A DNA stretch of 64,000 bases. Source: Ancylobacter rudongensis (GTDB taxonomy: Bacteria > Pseudomonadota > Alphaproteobacteria > Rhizobiales > Xanthobacteraceae). The stretch covers positions 248,001 to 312,000 of the forward strand of contig NZ_FMTP01000002.1 in assembly GCF_900100155.1 (NCBI RefSeq), in the 5' to 3' direction. The notes under the pieces were generated by a model. That model made no database searches. It saw nothing but the letters and a program-made list of their open reading frames with translations, and was not told where the DNA came from. A program made the translations under genes and the position numbers. Below are positions 1 through 7,934 of this stretch, in pieces. How positions within the stretch are numbered: position 1 is the first letter of the stretch; each line of letters opens with the position of its first letter.

Positions 1-2
1 CC

Positions 3-32
3 TTCCGGGAGATGCGCGCGCTCTATCAATAG
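3..32 (+). CDS. 3' tail of an upstream gene (partial)
   Basis: Frame 3 reads FREMRALYQ and then a TAG stop. The window edge cuts everything upstream, so only the last nine codons are visible and the product cannot be named. It could also be a chance open stretch. Confidence 0.3.
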   Translation, partial: FREMRALYQ

Positions 33-139
33 CAGGCGTTCCGTCGGTGGCATGATCCGGCACGCCCGGATCGCGGCTGCGCTATGGTCTTCGCATCGAC
101 ACCGGCGGATGCACACCGGGGGATGCACCGGGGGGATTC

Positions 140-1054
140 ATGGAGCGCAAGACGGGCACCAGCGGAACGACGGCCCGCCCGGGCGGCGAGGCGAACGGTC
201 TTCGGCCTCACGGCGAGGGGCCGACGGTGGCCGCGCTGCTGGATGCGCAACGCCAGAACGCACACGACCCCGACGACGGCACGGCCACCCGTTCCGGATG
301 GCGCCGGGGCCTGCGCGAGCTCTATGCGGGGACCGACCGGCGGGCGACCCGCTTCCAATGGGCGGTCGCCAGCATCGACCTCGTCATCGTCGGCTTCTTC
401 ATTCTGGGCCCGGTGCTCCAGCACTGGCGGGGTTATCTGTGGATCGACTACGCCGTCGCCCTGCTGCTTGCCGCCGATCTCTCGGCGCGGGCGATCGCGT
501 CGGTCCATTTCGGGCGCTGGCTTCGGCAGCCCGTGGTCTGGGTCGATCTGGTCGTCCTCGCGACGCTGCTCGCGCCGCTCTGGCTGGCGAATCTGGGTTT
601 CCTGCGGATCCTGCGGCTGTGGTCGATGTCGCAGAAGGACATCTTCTGGCGCGCGCTGCGCCGACGCGGCTATGGCGAGTGGGAGGATGTCGGCCGCGCC
701 GGCATCAACCTCGTCACCTGCCTGTTCGTCATCACCGGCTTCATCTACACGGTCTTCGCCCGGCCGGGCTCAGGCATGGAGGGGTGGATCGACGCGCTCT
801 ACTTCACCGTCGCCACCATCACGACGACGGGTTTCGGCGACATCACGCTTCCTGGCCCGGCCGGCAAGCTGACCGCGATCGTCACCATGATCGTCGGCAT
901 CTCGCTTTTCGTGCGGCTCGCCCAAGCGCTGTTCCGCCCCTACAAGGTCTCGTTCCGTTGCCCGACCTGCGCGCTGATGCGCCATGAGCCCGATGCGGTG
1001 CATTGCAAGGCGTGCGGGCAGCTGCTCACCATTCCCGACACGGGCGGAGAATGA
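140..1054 (+). CDS. Potassium-channel-type membrane protein with C-terminal zinc ribbon
   Basis: 304-aa inner-membrane protein of the Ion_trans_2 class. Hydrophobic segments lie near residues 75-95, 100-118, 132-150, 188-206 and 243-262. The pore-loop selectivity filter TTTGFGD is at residues 228-234, matching the TxGFGD signature of bacterial K+ channels. After the last membrane segment, Cys274-x2-Cys277 and Cys289-x2-Cys292 form a probable small zinc ribbon facing the cytoplasm, an unusual tail for this family. The first 65 residues are hydrophilic and low in complexity. The ATG follows a G-rich stretch, and no other start gives a better ribosome site. It stands alone, with no evident operon partner. 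Ion selectivity is inferred from the filter only. Confidence 0.85.
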   Translation: MERKTGTSGTTARPGGEANGLRPHGEGPTVAALLDAQRQNAHDPDDGTATRSGWRRGLRELYAGTDRRATRFQWAVASIDLVIVGFFILGPVLQHWRGYLWIDYAVALLLAADLSARAIASVHFGRWLRQPVVWVDLVVLATLLAPLWLANLGFLRILRLWSMSQKDIFWRALRRRGYGEWEDVGRAGINLVTCLFVITGFIYTVFARPGSGMEGWIDALYFTVATITTTGFGDITLPGPAGKLTAIVTMIVGISLFVRLAQALFRPYKVSFRCPTCALMRHEPDAVHCKACGQLLTIPDTGGE

Positions 1055-1234
1055 ACGCGCGGGCCCGGGAGTTTGATCCGGGCGCAGATCGGCTACAGGC
1101 GCCGCCCCGGCCACTTTGCAGGCAAGCCATCCCCGGCGGTCGACAATATGCTCGATCGCCGGCGTGACGTGGCGGCGGCGGCCAGGGCCTGATCAGGCAC
1201 GCCGCGCCAGGGTTCCGCCCGATCGGAAAGGGCT

Positions 1235-1951
1235 CTAGGCGATGAAATCGTCGGCCACCGGCCGCGGGGCGGCCACGACGTCCTCGATGCGGTCGCCGGT
1301 CGGGTCCGCATGCGCGGCCTCGAACGCCGAGAGGGTGGCGCTGTCGCCTTCCGGCGGCGCGCCGGCGGGGGCGTCGAAGGTGAGGAACTCCTCGCCCTCG
1401 GCCCGCGCGTCGTCGCCGACACCGGAGAAATCCAGCAGGCCGGACGATGCGTCCTCGCCGGCCGCATCGGACTGGAGCACGAAATCATCCGCGCCGCCGC
1501 CCTCCGGCGACGAGGCGTCGCTCGACCACCACTCAGGTAGCTTGTTGAAGCTGATGCTGATGTCCTCGATCGGCCGATTGCCGTCGTCGTCAAGGCCCGC
1601 CGTGCCGCCGCCCTCCGACGACGAGGCGTCGCTCGACCACCGCTCAGGTAGCTTGTTAAAGCTGATGCTGATGTCCTCGATCGGCCGACTGCCGTCGTCG
1701 TTTCCACTGCCCAGCGTATCGCTCGACATATCCTCGATCTTGCTGAAATCGAGGCTGATATTCTCCGTTGGCCGGTCGTCGGTGCCACTGCCCAGCGTAT
1801 CGCTCGACGTGCCCTCGATCTTGCCGAAATCGATGCTGATGTTCTCCGTTGGCCGGTCGTCGACGCCGCTCCCCATGCTGGTGACGCTGGAGGGCGCGGC
1901 CCCGGAGGTGGCGTCCTGGCCGGCAAGATCGAGGCTGGCTGTCGTGCTCAT
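1235..1951 (-). CDS. Acidic tandem-repeat protein, likely type I secretion substrate
   Basis: 238 aa, very acidic, no cysteine, no N-terminal signal peptide. The ATG at 1951 has a GGGAG site eight bases upstream; a longer in-frame reading from 2035 lacks one. Four tandem repeats share the core DD..RP.E.IS-hydrophobic-x-F-x-K followed by SSD. Two copies are of 27 residues (RPTENISIDF and RPTENISLDF types) and two of about 37 (RPIEDISISF type). The C terminus ends DDFIA: an acidic residue followed by hydrophobic ones, the pattern known at the ends of PrtD-exported proteins. The gene is divergent from an ABC exporter and adaptor pair, so I infer export through that machine. No RTX nonapeptides and no enzyme domain are seen, so its role outside the cell is unknown. 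Confidence 0.75.
   Translation of the reverse strand: MSTTASLDLAGQDATSGAAPSSVTSMGSGVDDRPTENISIDFGKIEGTSSDTLGSGTDDRPTENISLDFSKIEDMSSDTLGSGNDDGSRPIEDISISFNKLPERWSSDASSSEGGGTAGLDDDGNRPIEDISISFNKLPEWWSSDASSPEGGGADDFVLQSDAAGEDASSGLLDFSGVGDDARAEGEEFLTFDAPAGAPPEGDSATLSAFEAAHADPTGDRIEDVVAAPRPVADDFIA
1500..1701. repeat. 91-bp tandem direct repeat inside the acidic repeat gene
   Basis: Copies at 1500-1590 and 1611-1701, a period of 111 bp (37 codons). They differ at only a few positions, so the duplication is recent or kept uniform by gene conversion. They encode the two RPIEDISISF-type repeat units. Confidence 0.85.
1706..1862. repeat. 81-bp-period tandem repeat inside the acidic repeat gene
   Basis: Copies begin at 1706 and 1787, a period of 81 bp (27 codons), with a few substitutions. 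They encode the two RPTENIS-type units. The whole-codon period keeps the frame and permits expansion or contraction. Confidence 0.8.
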
Positions 1952-2081
1952 CGGAGAACTCCCTTGATGAAAGCCAGTTAGAGGTAGCATATAACGGGAT
2001 GGTTGCGGGAGTGTCATCACGCCAAGGTGTTTCATCCGCGTACCGCGTTCCGTTCACTCTCCGCGAGCCGCCGCCCCATGA

Positions 2082-3851
2082 ATGCGCGTCCAAGCCATGC
2101 ACCGGCCATCGCCCCGACGCGGTGGACCCGGACGCCAGAGCCGGCCCGCGGAACCGATCGTGAATGACCTGTCCGCCCGGGGCGGCACCCCGGTGGCGCA
2201 GGCGCTGCGCGAGGTGCGCGGCGCCTTCCTGGGCGTCGGGGTGCTGAGCGGGGTGAGCAACCTGCTCATGCTCACCGGCCCGCTGTTCATGATCCTCATC
2301 TATGACCGGGTTCTGACCAGCGGCAGCGTGCCGACGCTGGTGGCGCTGGGCGTGCTGGTGATGGGGCTCTATGCCTGTCTCGGCCTCATCGAGATCCTGC
2401 GCAGCCGTGTGCTCGCCCGGATCGGCGAGCGGATCGACGAGAGGCTCGGGTCCGCCAGCTTCCGGCTGGCGCTGGAACTGCCTCTGGCCGCGCCGCCGGG
2501 CACGCCCGCCCGGCCGGTGGGTGATCTCGACCTGATCCGGGGCTTTTTCGCCGGGCCGGGCCCGGTGGCGCTGTGCGACCTGCCCTGGCTACCGGTCTAT
2601 CTCGTCGTGGTGTTCGCCTTCCATCCCTGGCTGGGCTGGCTGGCGGTGGCCGGCTCGCTGCTGCTGATGGCCAGCACGCTTGCCAGCGAGTGGGCGATGC
2701 GCGCGCCCGTGCGCGAGAGCGCCGGCCTCGCCATCCGCCGCCAGGACCGGCTGGAGGCGGGACGGCGCAATGCCGAGGTGCTGCGCGCCATGGGCATGGC
2801 CCCGGCCTATGCCGCCGGCTGGAGCCGGATCAATGACGAGCATGCGCGGCTGCGCCTGCGCCTCGCCGACATTGCCGGGCTGCATGGCGGCCTCACCCGG
2901 GCGCTGCGGCTCGCGCTGCAATCGGCGGTGCTCGGTCTTGGCGCCTATCTGGTGATCCGCCAGCAGCTTTCGCCGGGCGTGATGATCGCGGCCTCCATCG
3001 TCACCGCCCGGGCGCTGGCCCCGGTCGAGCAGGCGATCGCCAACTGGCGCGGCTTCATCGCCGCGCGGCAGGCCCGCGCCCGGCTGGAGACGCAGCTCGC
3101 GCGCCCCCCCGATGCCGAGAAGCTGGTTCTGCCGGCGCCCGCGGCCAGCCTCGCGGTGGAGCACATCGCCGTCGCGCCGCCGGGCGTGGCACAGCCGGTG
3201 GTGCGGGAGGCGAGCTTCCGGCTGGAGGCGGGGCAGGGCCTCGGCATCGCCGGTCCGAGCGGCTCGGGAAAGTCGAGCCTCGCCCGGGCGCTGGTGGGAA
3301 GCTGGCCCTGCCTGCGCGGCACCATCCGGCTCGATGGCGCCGAGCTGAAGCAGTGGCCGCCGGAGGCGATCGGCCGCCATATCGGCTATCTCCCGCAGGA
3401 TGTGGAGCTGTTCGACGGCACTGTGGCGGAGAACATCGCCCGCTTCGAACCAGGGGCCCCGGCAGAGGAGGTGCTGGCGGCGGCCCGCAATGCCCATTGC
3501 CACGAGATGATCCTGCATTTTCCCGAAGGCTACGACACGCGGATCGGGATTGACGGCATGGCGCTCTCGGCCGGGCAGCGCCAGCGCATCGGGCTGGCCC
3601 GCGCGCTCTACCGCAAGCCCTTTCTCATCGTGCTCGACGAGCCCAATGCCAATCTCGACCGGGATGGCGAGGCGGCGCTCGCCGCCGCCATCCGCGCCGC
3701 GCGCGAAGGCGGTGCCATCGTCATCGCCATCGCCCACCGAACGCAGCTGCTCGGCACGCTCGACCAGCTGCTGATCCTGAAGGAGGGCCGGGTCGCCGAT
3801 CTCGGGCCGCGGGACGAGGTCCTCGCCCGGCTGAAGATGCCGGTGGAGTAG
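2082..3851 (+). CDS. Type I secretion ABC transporter (PrtD family)
   Basis: 589-aa fused membrane/ATPase exporter of the PrtD type. Membrane segments fall at about residues 45-75, 80-100, 155-210 and 270-300. The nucleotide-binding domain has Walker A GPSGSGKS at 391-398, signature LSAGQRQ at 495-501, Walker B FLIVLDEP at 514-521 and switch His552. There is no C39 peptidase domain, so it should handle substrates with a C-terminal uncleaved signal. The HlyD-type gene follows after 3 bp. The divergent repeat protein is the obvious candidate cargo. The start is uncertain: in-frame ATGs at 2082 and 2097 and a GTG at 2160 are all possible. No outer-membrane TolC-type gene is nearby, so that partner must be encoded elsewhere. 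Confidence 0.9.
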   Translation: MRVQAMHRPSPRRGGPGRQSRPAEPIVNDLSARGGTPVAQALREVRGAFLGVGVLSGVSNLLMLTGPLFMILIYDRVLTSGSVPTLVALGVLVMGLYACLGLIEILRSRVLARIGERIDERLGSASFRLALELPLAAPPGTPARPVGDLDLIRGFFAGPGPVALCDLPWLPVYLVVVFAFHPWLGWLAVAGSLLLMASTLASEWAMRAPVRESAGLAIRRQDRLEAGRRNAEVLRAMGMAPAYAAGWSRINDEHARLRLRLADIAGLHGGLTRALRLALQSAVLGLGAYLVIRQQLSPGVMIAASIVTARALAPVEQAIANWRGFIAARQARARLETQLARPPDAEKLVLPAPAASLAVEHIAVAPPGVAQPVVREASFRLEAGQGLGIAGPSGSGKSSLARALVGSWPCLRGTIRLDGAELKQWPPEAIGRHIGYLPQDVELFDGTVAENIARFEPGAPAEEVLAAARNAHCHEMILHFPEGYDTRIGIDGMALSAGQRQRIGLARALYRKPFLIVLDEPNANLDRDGEAALAAAIRAAREGGAIVIAIAHRTQLLGTLDQLLILKEGRVADLGPRDEVLARLKMPVE

Positions 3852-3854
3852 CCG

Positions 3855-5192
3855 ATGCACACTGTCACGCCCCCCGAAACTCCGGCCCGCGCCATCTCCC
3901 CCGCCGCCCGCGCGATCCGGCGCGACCTTGCGCTCGGCTTCGGCGTCATCGCCCTGCTCATCGGCGGCCTCGGCGGCTGGGCGGCGACGACGGAACTCGC
4001 CGGCGCGGTGATCGGCAACGGCACGCTGGAAGTGGACGGGCGGGTGAAGAAGGTGCAGGCACGCGACGGCGGCGTGGTCGGCGCCATCACCGTGCGCGAC
4101 GGCGACCGGGTGGCCGCAGGGGAAGTGCTGGTCCGGCTCGACGACACGCTGACGCGAGCCAACCTCGCCATCGTCGAAGACCAGATCCGGCATCTGGTCG
4201 CCCGGCGCATGCGGCTCATCGGCGAGCGCGATGGCACGGCGCGCCTCGCCGTTCCCGAGGAGTTGCAGCCCGCCGATGATCCCTCCGGCCGTGCCGCCGC
4301 TCTCGTCGCCGCCGAGCAGTCGCTGTTCAAGGCCCGCCGCGACCTCGGCGCCGGGCAGAAGCGCCAGCTTGAGGCGCGCATCGCCCAGATCCACCGCGAG
4401 GTCGAGGGGCTGGCCGAGCGCCGGGACGCCAAGACCGAGGAACTCGCCTGGAACGCGCGCGAGCTGGAGAGCGTCACCACGCTGCACGGCAAGGAGCTTG
4501 CCACCCTCGGCCAGGTGGCGGAACTGAGCCGGCTGCGTGCCCAGCTCACCGGCGAACATGGCCAGTTCGTCGCCGAGATCGCCCGCGCCGAGGCCCGCAT
4601 CGCCGAGACGGAACTTGCGATCATCGAGATCGACCAGCAGCGGCAGGCCGAGGCGATGGCCAGCCTGAGCGAGATCGACTTCCGTCTGGCCCAGCTTGCC
4701 GAGCAGCGGATCGCCGCCTTCGAGCGGTTGCAGGGAATGGAGGTGCACGCCCCGCAGGCCGGCGTCGTCCACGACCTCGCCGTGCACACACTCGGCGGTG
4801 TCGTCGCGCCAGGCGAAACGCTGATGCAGATCGTGCCGAGTGCGGACGCGCTGGTGGCCGAGATGCGGCTGCGCCCGCGCGACATCGACCAGGTCCACAC
4901 CGGCGAGCCGGCGGTGCTGCGGCTCACCGCCTTCAACCAGCGCACCACGCCCGAGCTGGCCGGCACGGTGACGCAGGTCTCCGCCGATGTGCTGGTCGAC
5001 GCGGCCAGCGGCGAAAGCTGGTACACGGCGCGAATCACCCTCGACCCCGCCTCGGTGGCGAAGCTCGGCGGGCTCCAACTGGTGCCCGGCATGCCGGTGG
5101 AAGTGTTCATCCATACCGAGCCGCGGCTGGCGATTTCCTATTTCCTCAAACCGCTGAAGGACCAGCTGATGCGCGCCTTCCGCGAGGAATGA
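3855..5192 (+). CDS. HlyD-family periplasmic adaptor of the type I secretion system
   Basis: 445 aa, the membrane-fusion partner of the preceding ABC exporter. A short cytoplasmic N terminus is followed by one membrane span (about residues 30-55). A biotinyl-lipoyl-like half domain (about 60-100) comes next, then a long Glu/Arg/Ala-rich helical hairpin (about 105-290), the second lipoyl half and a beta-barrel region to the end. The hairpin would dock with a TolC-type channel. The ATG lies 3 bp after the exporter stop, so the two are surely co-transcribed. Confidence 0.9.
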   Translation: MHTVTPPETPARAISPAARAIRRDLALGFGVIALLIGGLGGWAATTELAGAVIGNGTLEVDGRVKKVQARDGGVVGAITVRDGDRVAAGEVLVRLDDTLTRANLAIVEDQIRHLVARRMRLIGERDGTARLAVPEELQPADDPSGRAAALVAAEQSLFKARRDLGAGQKRQLEARIAQIHREVEGLAERRDAKTEELAWNARELESVTTLHGKELATLGQVAELSRLRAQLTGEHGQFVAEIARAEARIAETELAIIEIDQQRQAEAMASLSEIDFRLAQLAEQRIAAFERLQGMEVHAPQAGVVHDLAVHTLGGVVAPGETLMQIVPSADALVAEMRLRPRDIDQVHTGEPAVLRLTAFNQRTTPELAGTVTQVSADVLVDAASGESWYTARITLDPASVAKLGGLQLVPGMPVEVFIHTEPRLAISYFLKPLKDQLMRAFREE

Positions 5193-5599
5193 GGGCGCAA
5201 GGCCGGGCGGACGACCTGCCGGCGGTGAGCCGGGCGGCGGCATCCAGGCCGACCGCGCCGGAGCGGGTCTCGCCGATCTGCAGGAGGTGGCGGGCCGACT
5301 CCGAGCGCACGCAAATGGCGGTCGAGCCGGTCGCCCCGAAGATCATCGCCGAGAGCCTGAAGGACTTCTCCGAGGTCGCGCGAGCCAAGCTGCGCATAGA
5401 GGCCGGTGAATATCACCGCGGCCATCTGCGCACGCTCGCTCAGTGGGTCGAGGTGGTGAGCAGGTCAGAGATTCGGCGGATGGGGAACAAGTCGGACCGT
5501 CTGCGCACGCGTGCTGCCGCATCACGCGTCGGAGCGGCGGCGAACGGTGTTCGCAGTTTTGTACGGAAGTGGCGCGCCCGAAGAGATTCGAACTCCTGA
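5189..5599 (+). CDS. Hypothetical protein at the left edge of the integrated element
   Basis: 136-aa open frame whose ATG overlaps the adaptor stop by 4 bp. The middle (about residues 43-100) is charged and helical-looking, with GC-rich third positions as in real genes here, and vaguely resembles phasin-type coiled proteins. The last ten codons run into the tRNA-Arg remnant that forms attL, and the stop lies inside that 47-bp core. The end is therefore the same with or without the insertion. No family is recognised. Expression of this frame is uncertain. Confidence 0.35.
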   Translation: MRAQGRADDLPAVSRAAASRPTAPERVSPICRRWRADSERTQMAVEPVAPKIIAESLKDFSEVARAKLRIEAGEYHRGHLRTLAQWVEVVSRSEIRRMGNKSDRLRTRAAASRVGAAANGVRSFVRKWRARRDSNS

Positions 5600-5616
5600 C
5601 CCCCAGATTCGTAGTC
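5570..5616. repeat. attL: left 47-bp core repeat (3' part of tRNA-Arg)
   Basis: Identical over 47 bp to 23093-23139. It covers the tRNA-Arg from its encoded CCA end through the anticodon loop, but the 5' half of the tRNA is missing here, so this copy is a non-functional remnant. The sequences diverge at once on either side of the core. Confidence 0.95.
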
Positions 5617-5737
5617 GGTCCCGGCCCGTTGTTCCGGCGCCGACTTCTCGCAAAACGCCGCCAAGCCGAGCCTATACTTTTCAATGGCTTAGCATAGGTT
5701 TCGCAAACCGTCTTACCCGGTATCATGGGAGGGCGGC

Positions 5738-7609
5738 ATGACCGATTTTCCCGACCTGATGGCGGCGGTTGCGGGGCGGCTTCTAGGGGAGCCGAACCGG
5801 GCGATGTCGTCGAAGGACGAGCTTCGCTTCGGCACCCATGGCAGCCTGTCGGTGAAGGTGGGCGGGCCGCATAAGGGCACATGGGCGGACCATGAGGCCG
5901 GCGAAGGCGGCGGCGTGCTCGACCTGATCGCCCGGCTGCAGGGCGGCGGGCGCGAGGGCGCGCTGAGCTGGCTGAAGCAGACCTTCCCCGACTTCGCCGG
6001 CCGGCCGGAGGCGCCCTCTACCGGGCGGCGCATCGTCGCCACCTACCCTTATGTCGACGAGGCCGGCGCGCTGCTGTTCGAGGTGGTGCGCTATGAGCCG
6101 AAGGAGTTCCGCCAGCGCCGGCCGGACGGCGCCGGCGGCTTCGCGTGGAACCTGCAGGGCGTGCGCCCGGTGCCCTATCATCTCCCCGAGCTGATCGAGG
6201 CCATCGGCTCGGAACGCACCGTCTTCATCGTCGAAGGCGAGAAGGACGTCGATCGCCTGCGCACCCTCAACGTACCGGCGACCTGCAATGCCGGCGGCGC
6301 CGGCAAGTGGAAGCTGGACTTCGTCGAGCACTTCGTCGGCGCCGATGTGGTGATCGTGCCGGATAATGACGATCCCGGCCGCGAGCACGCCGAGAAGGTG
6401 GCGCGGGCGCTGCAGCCGGTGGCGACGCGGGTGCGCGTGCTCACCCTGCCGAACCTGCCGCGCAAGGGCGACGTCTCGGACTGGCTGCAGGCCGGCGGCA
6501 CGGTGGAGGAACTGCACCGGCTGACGGAAGCGGCGCCGGACTGGCGCCCGGCGGCGGCGACCCGGCTGCCGGCCGTGTGGTGGGGCGACGAGGACAAGCA
6601 GCCGCCGCTCTCCTGGCTGGTGAAGGGCCTGCTGATCGAGGGCGGCTTCTCCACCGTCTACGGCCCGCCCGGCACCTCCAAGAGCTTCCTCGTGCTCGAC
6701 CTTGCCCTGCACGTCGCCCATGGCCGCGACTGGTTCGGCAAGCGGGTGGCGGCGGGCGGAGTGGTCTATGTCTCCGGCGAGGGCGGCGCCGGCATGCTGA
6801 TGCGGATGAAGGCGTGGCGGCAGGAGAAGGATGGCGAGGCGGGCAAGCCCTTCGTGCTCGTCCCTTCCTCGGTCAACCTCTATGACGACGAGGAAGGCGT
6901 CGAGACGCTGATCGCCGATGTGAAGGACCACCAGGCCCGCATGAGCGCGCCGCTGCGGCTGGTGGTGCTCGACACGCTCTCGCGCATGATCGGCTCGGGC
7001 GACGAGGACAAGGCGCGCGACATCAACGTGGTGGTGCAGAAGGCGGAGCGTATCCAGCGCGAGCTGGGGTGCCACGTCCTCGTCGTGCATCACTCCGGCA
7101 AGGATACCGATCGCGGCGCGCGGGGCTCCAATGCCCTGCTGGGCGCCGTGGATGCGGCGATAGAGATCACCCGTCACGAGACGGGTGTGTGTGCAGGCAA
7201 GATCGCGAAGGTGAAGGACGGCGGCGATATCGCGCCCTTCAAGTACGAGCTGCTGCAATCGGTTCTCGGGACGGATGAGGACGGTGACGACATCACCTCC
7301 TGCATTATCGCTCCCACGGATGCGAGCACCGGCGAGTCGAAGGGCACCACGCGGCTACCCGACGCAGCGCGCATCGCGCTCGAAGCCCTCAAGGCAGCGC
7401 TGGTCGAGCAGGGCCAGCCCTCGCCCGGCGGGCAAATCCCCAATGGCGTGAAGATCGTGTCGGTGGAGGTGTGGCGTGAGTACGCCTACCGGCGCGGTCT
7501 CGGCGACACACAGGAGGCGAAGAAGAAGGCATTCCAACGGGCTCGGGAGACCCTGTCGAGCAAGGGCGAGGTGGCAATGTGGGAGCCGTGGGCATGGCTA
7601 ATCCGTTGA
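5738..7609 (+). CDS. Phage-type primase-helicase (TOPRIM + RecA-like ATPase)
   Basis: 623 aa. The N-terminal part (about 1-90) resembles the front of virus primases but shows no zinc-binding Cys cluster. A TOPRIM region follows with VEGEKD at 165-170 and the acidic DND at 209-211. A RecA/AAA_25-type helicase domain begins about residue 290, with Walker A GPPGTSKS at 309-316 and the hydrophobic strand ending VVLDTLSR as Walker B. It should prime and unwind DNA for autonomous replication of the element. It is the first gene inside attL and is followed at once by the GGGAC/GTCCC array, a candidate origin. The ATG has a GGGAGGGCGGC stretch directly upstream. Confidence 0.88.
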   Translation: MTDFPDLMAAVAGRLLGEPNRAMSSKDELRFGTHGSLSVKVGGPHKGTWADHEAGEGGGVLDLIARLQGGGREGALSWLKQTFPDFAGRPEAPSTGRRIVATYPYVDEAGALLFEVVRYEPKEFRQRRPDGAGGFAWNLQGVRPVPYHLPELIEAIGSERTVFIVEGEKDVDRLRTLNVPATCNAGGAGKWKLDFVEHFVGADVVIVPDNDDPGREHAEKVARALQPVATRVRVLTLPNLPRKGDVSDWLQAGGTVEELHRLTEAAPDWRPAAATRLPAVWWGDEDKQPPLSWLVKGLLIEGGFSTVYGPPGTSKSFLVLDLALHVAHGRDWFGKRVAAGGVVYVSGEGGAGMLMRMKAWRQEKDGEAGKPFVLVPSSVNLYDDEEGVETLIADVKDHQARMSAPLRLVVLDTLSRMIGSGDEDKARDINVVVQKAERIQRELGCHVLVVHHSGKDTDRGARGSNALLGAVDAAIEITRHETGVCAGKIAKVKDGGDIAPFKYELLQSVLGTDEDGDDITSCIIAPTDASTGESKGTTRLPDAARIALEALKAALVEQGQPSPGGQIPNGVKIVSVEVWREYAYRRGLGDTQEAKKKAFQRARETLSSKGEVAMWEPWAWLIR

Positions 7610-7932
7610 AGCGGGACATGAATGTCCCGGCGGGACAGTCCCGGGAGTCCCGGTGGGAACGGGACACGGGACATCCCCCTAAAGGGGATGTCCCGTGTCC
7701 CGCCACACCCATGCCGGCCGTGCTGGTCGAGCTGGCGGACCGGGTGCGGCGGCTGGTGCCGAGCCACCGTGACCCCGAGGCGTTCCACGAGGCCAAATCG
7801 GAGATCGAGGCGGAGCTGCGGCGCCTGTCGCGGGTCCTCCCCCCGGTCCCTGTATGCGGGCGGCGGGAGCGCTTGAGTTCGCTAGACGGGGCGGGATTGA
7901 GTCCTAAAGTCTCCGGCTTGAGAAAGGGTTGA
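7594..7932 (+). CDS. Small hypothetical protein carrying the GGGAC repeat array
   Basis: 112 aa if started at the ATG at 7594 (a GTG at 7579 is possible). It overlaps the primase end by 16 bp. The first third is encoded by the GGGAC/GTCCC repeat array and is probably unstructured. The middle is a charged helical segment (about residues 45-85, with EAKSEIEAELRRL). The DNA may matter more than the protein in the 5' part. No family recognised. Confidence 0.5.
   Translation: MANPLKRDMNVPAGQSRESRWERDTGHPPKGDVPCPATPMPAVLVELADRVRRLVPSHRDPEAFHEAKSEIEAELRRLSRVLPPVPVCGRRERLSSLDGAGLSPKVSGLRKG
7613..7702. repeat. GGGAC/GTCCC array with perfect 19-bp inverted repeat; candidate replication origin
   Basis: In 89 bp there are four GGGAC and five GTCCC pentamers, arranged as nested palindromes. 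The right end is a perfect inverted repeat: arms CGGGACACGGGACATCCCC (7660-7678) and its complement (7684-7702) around a 5-base loop. A second dyad, CGGGACAT-GA-ATGTCCCG, lies at 7612-7629. It sits directly after the primase-helicase gene, where satellites and phages often place their origin. Origin or regulatory function is inference. A strong RNA hairpin is the alternative. Confidence 0.7.
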
Positions 7933-7934
7933 GA

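Noticed and set aside
2589-5243. Very long minus-strand open frame of 884 codons
   Set aside because: It is antisense to the exporter and adaptor genes. Its translation is His/Gln/Arg-rich with no domain, while the plus-strand genes have full motifs.
5570-5616. A second tRNA-Arg gene at the left boundary
   Set aside because: Only the 3' part is present. The D-arm and the 5' acceptor strand are missing, so it cannot fold as a tRNA.
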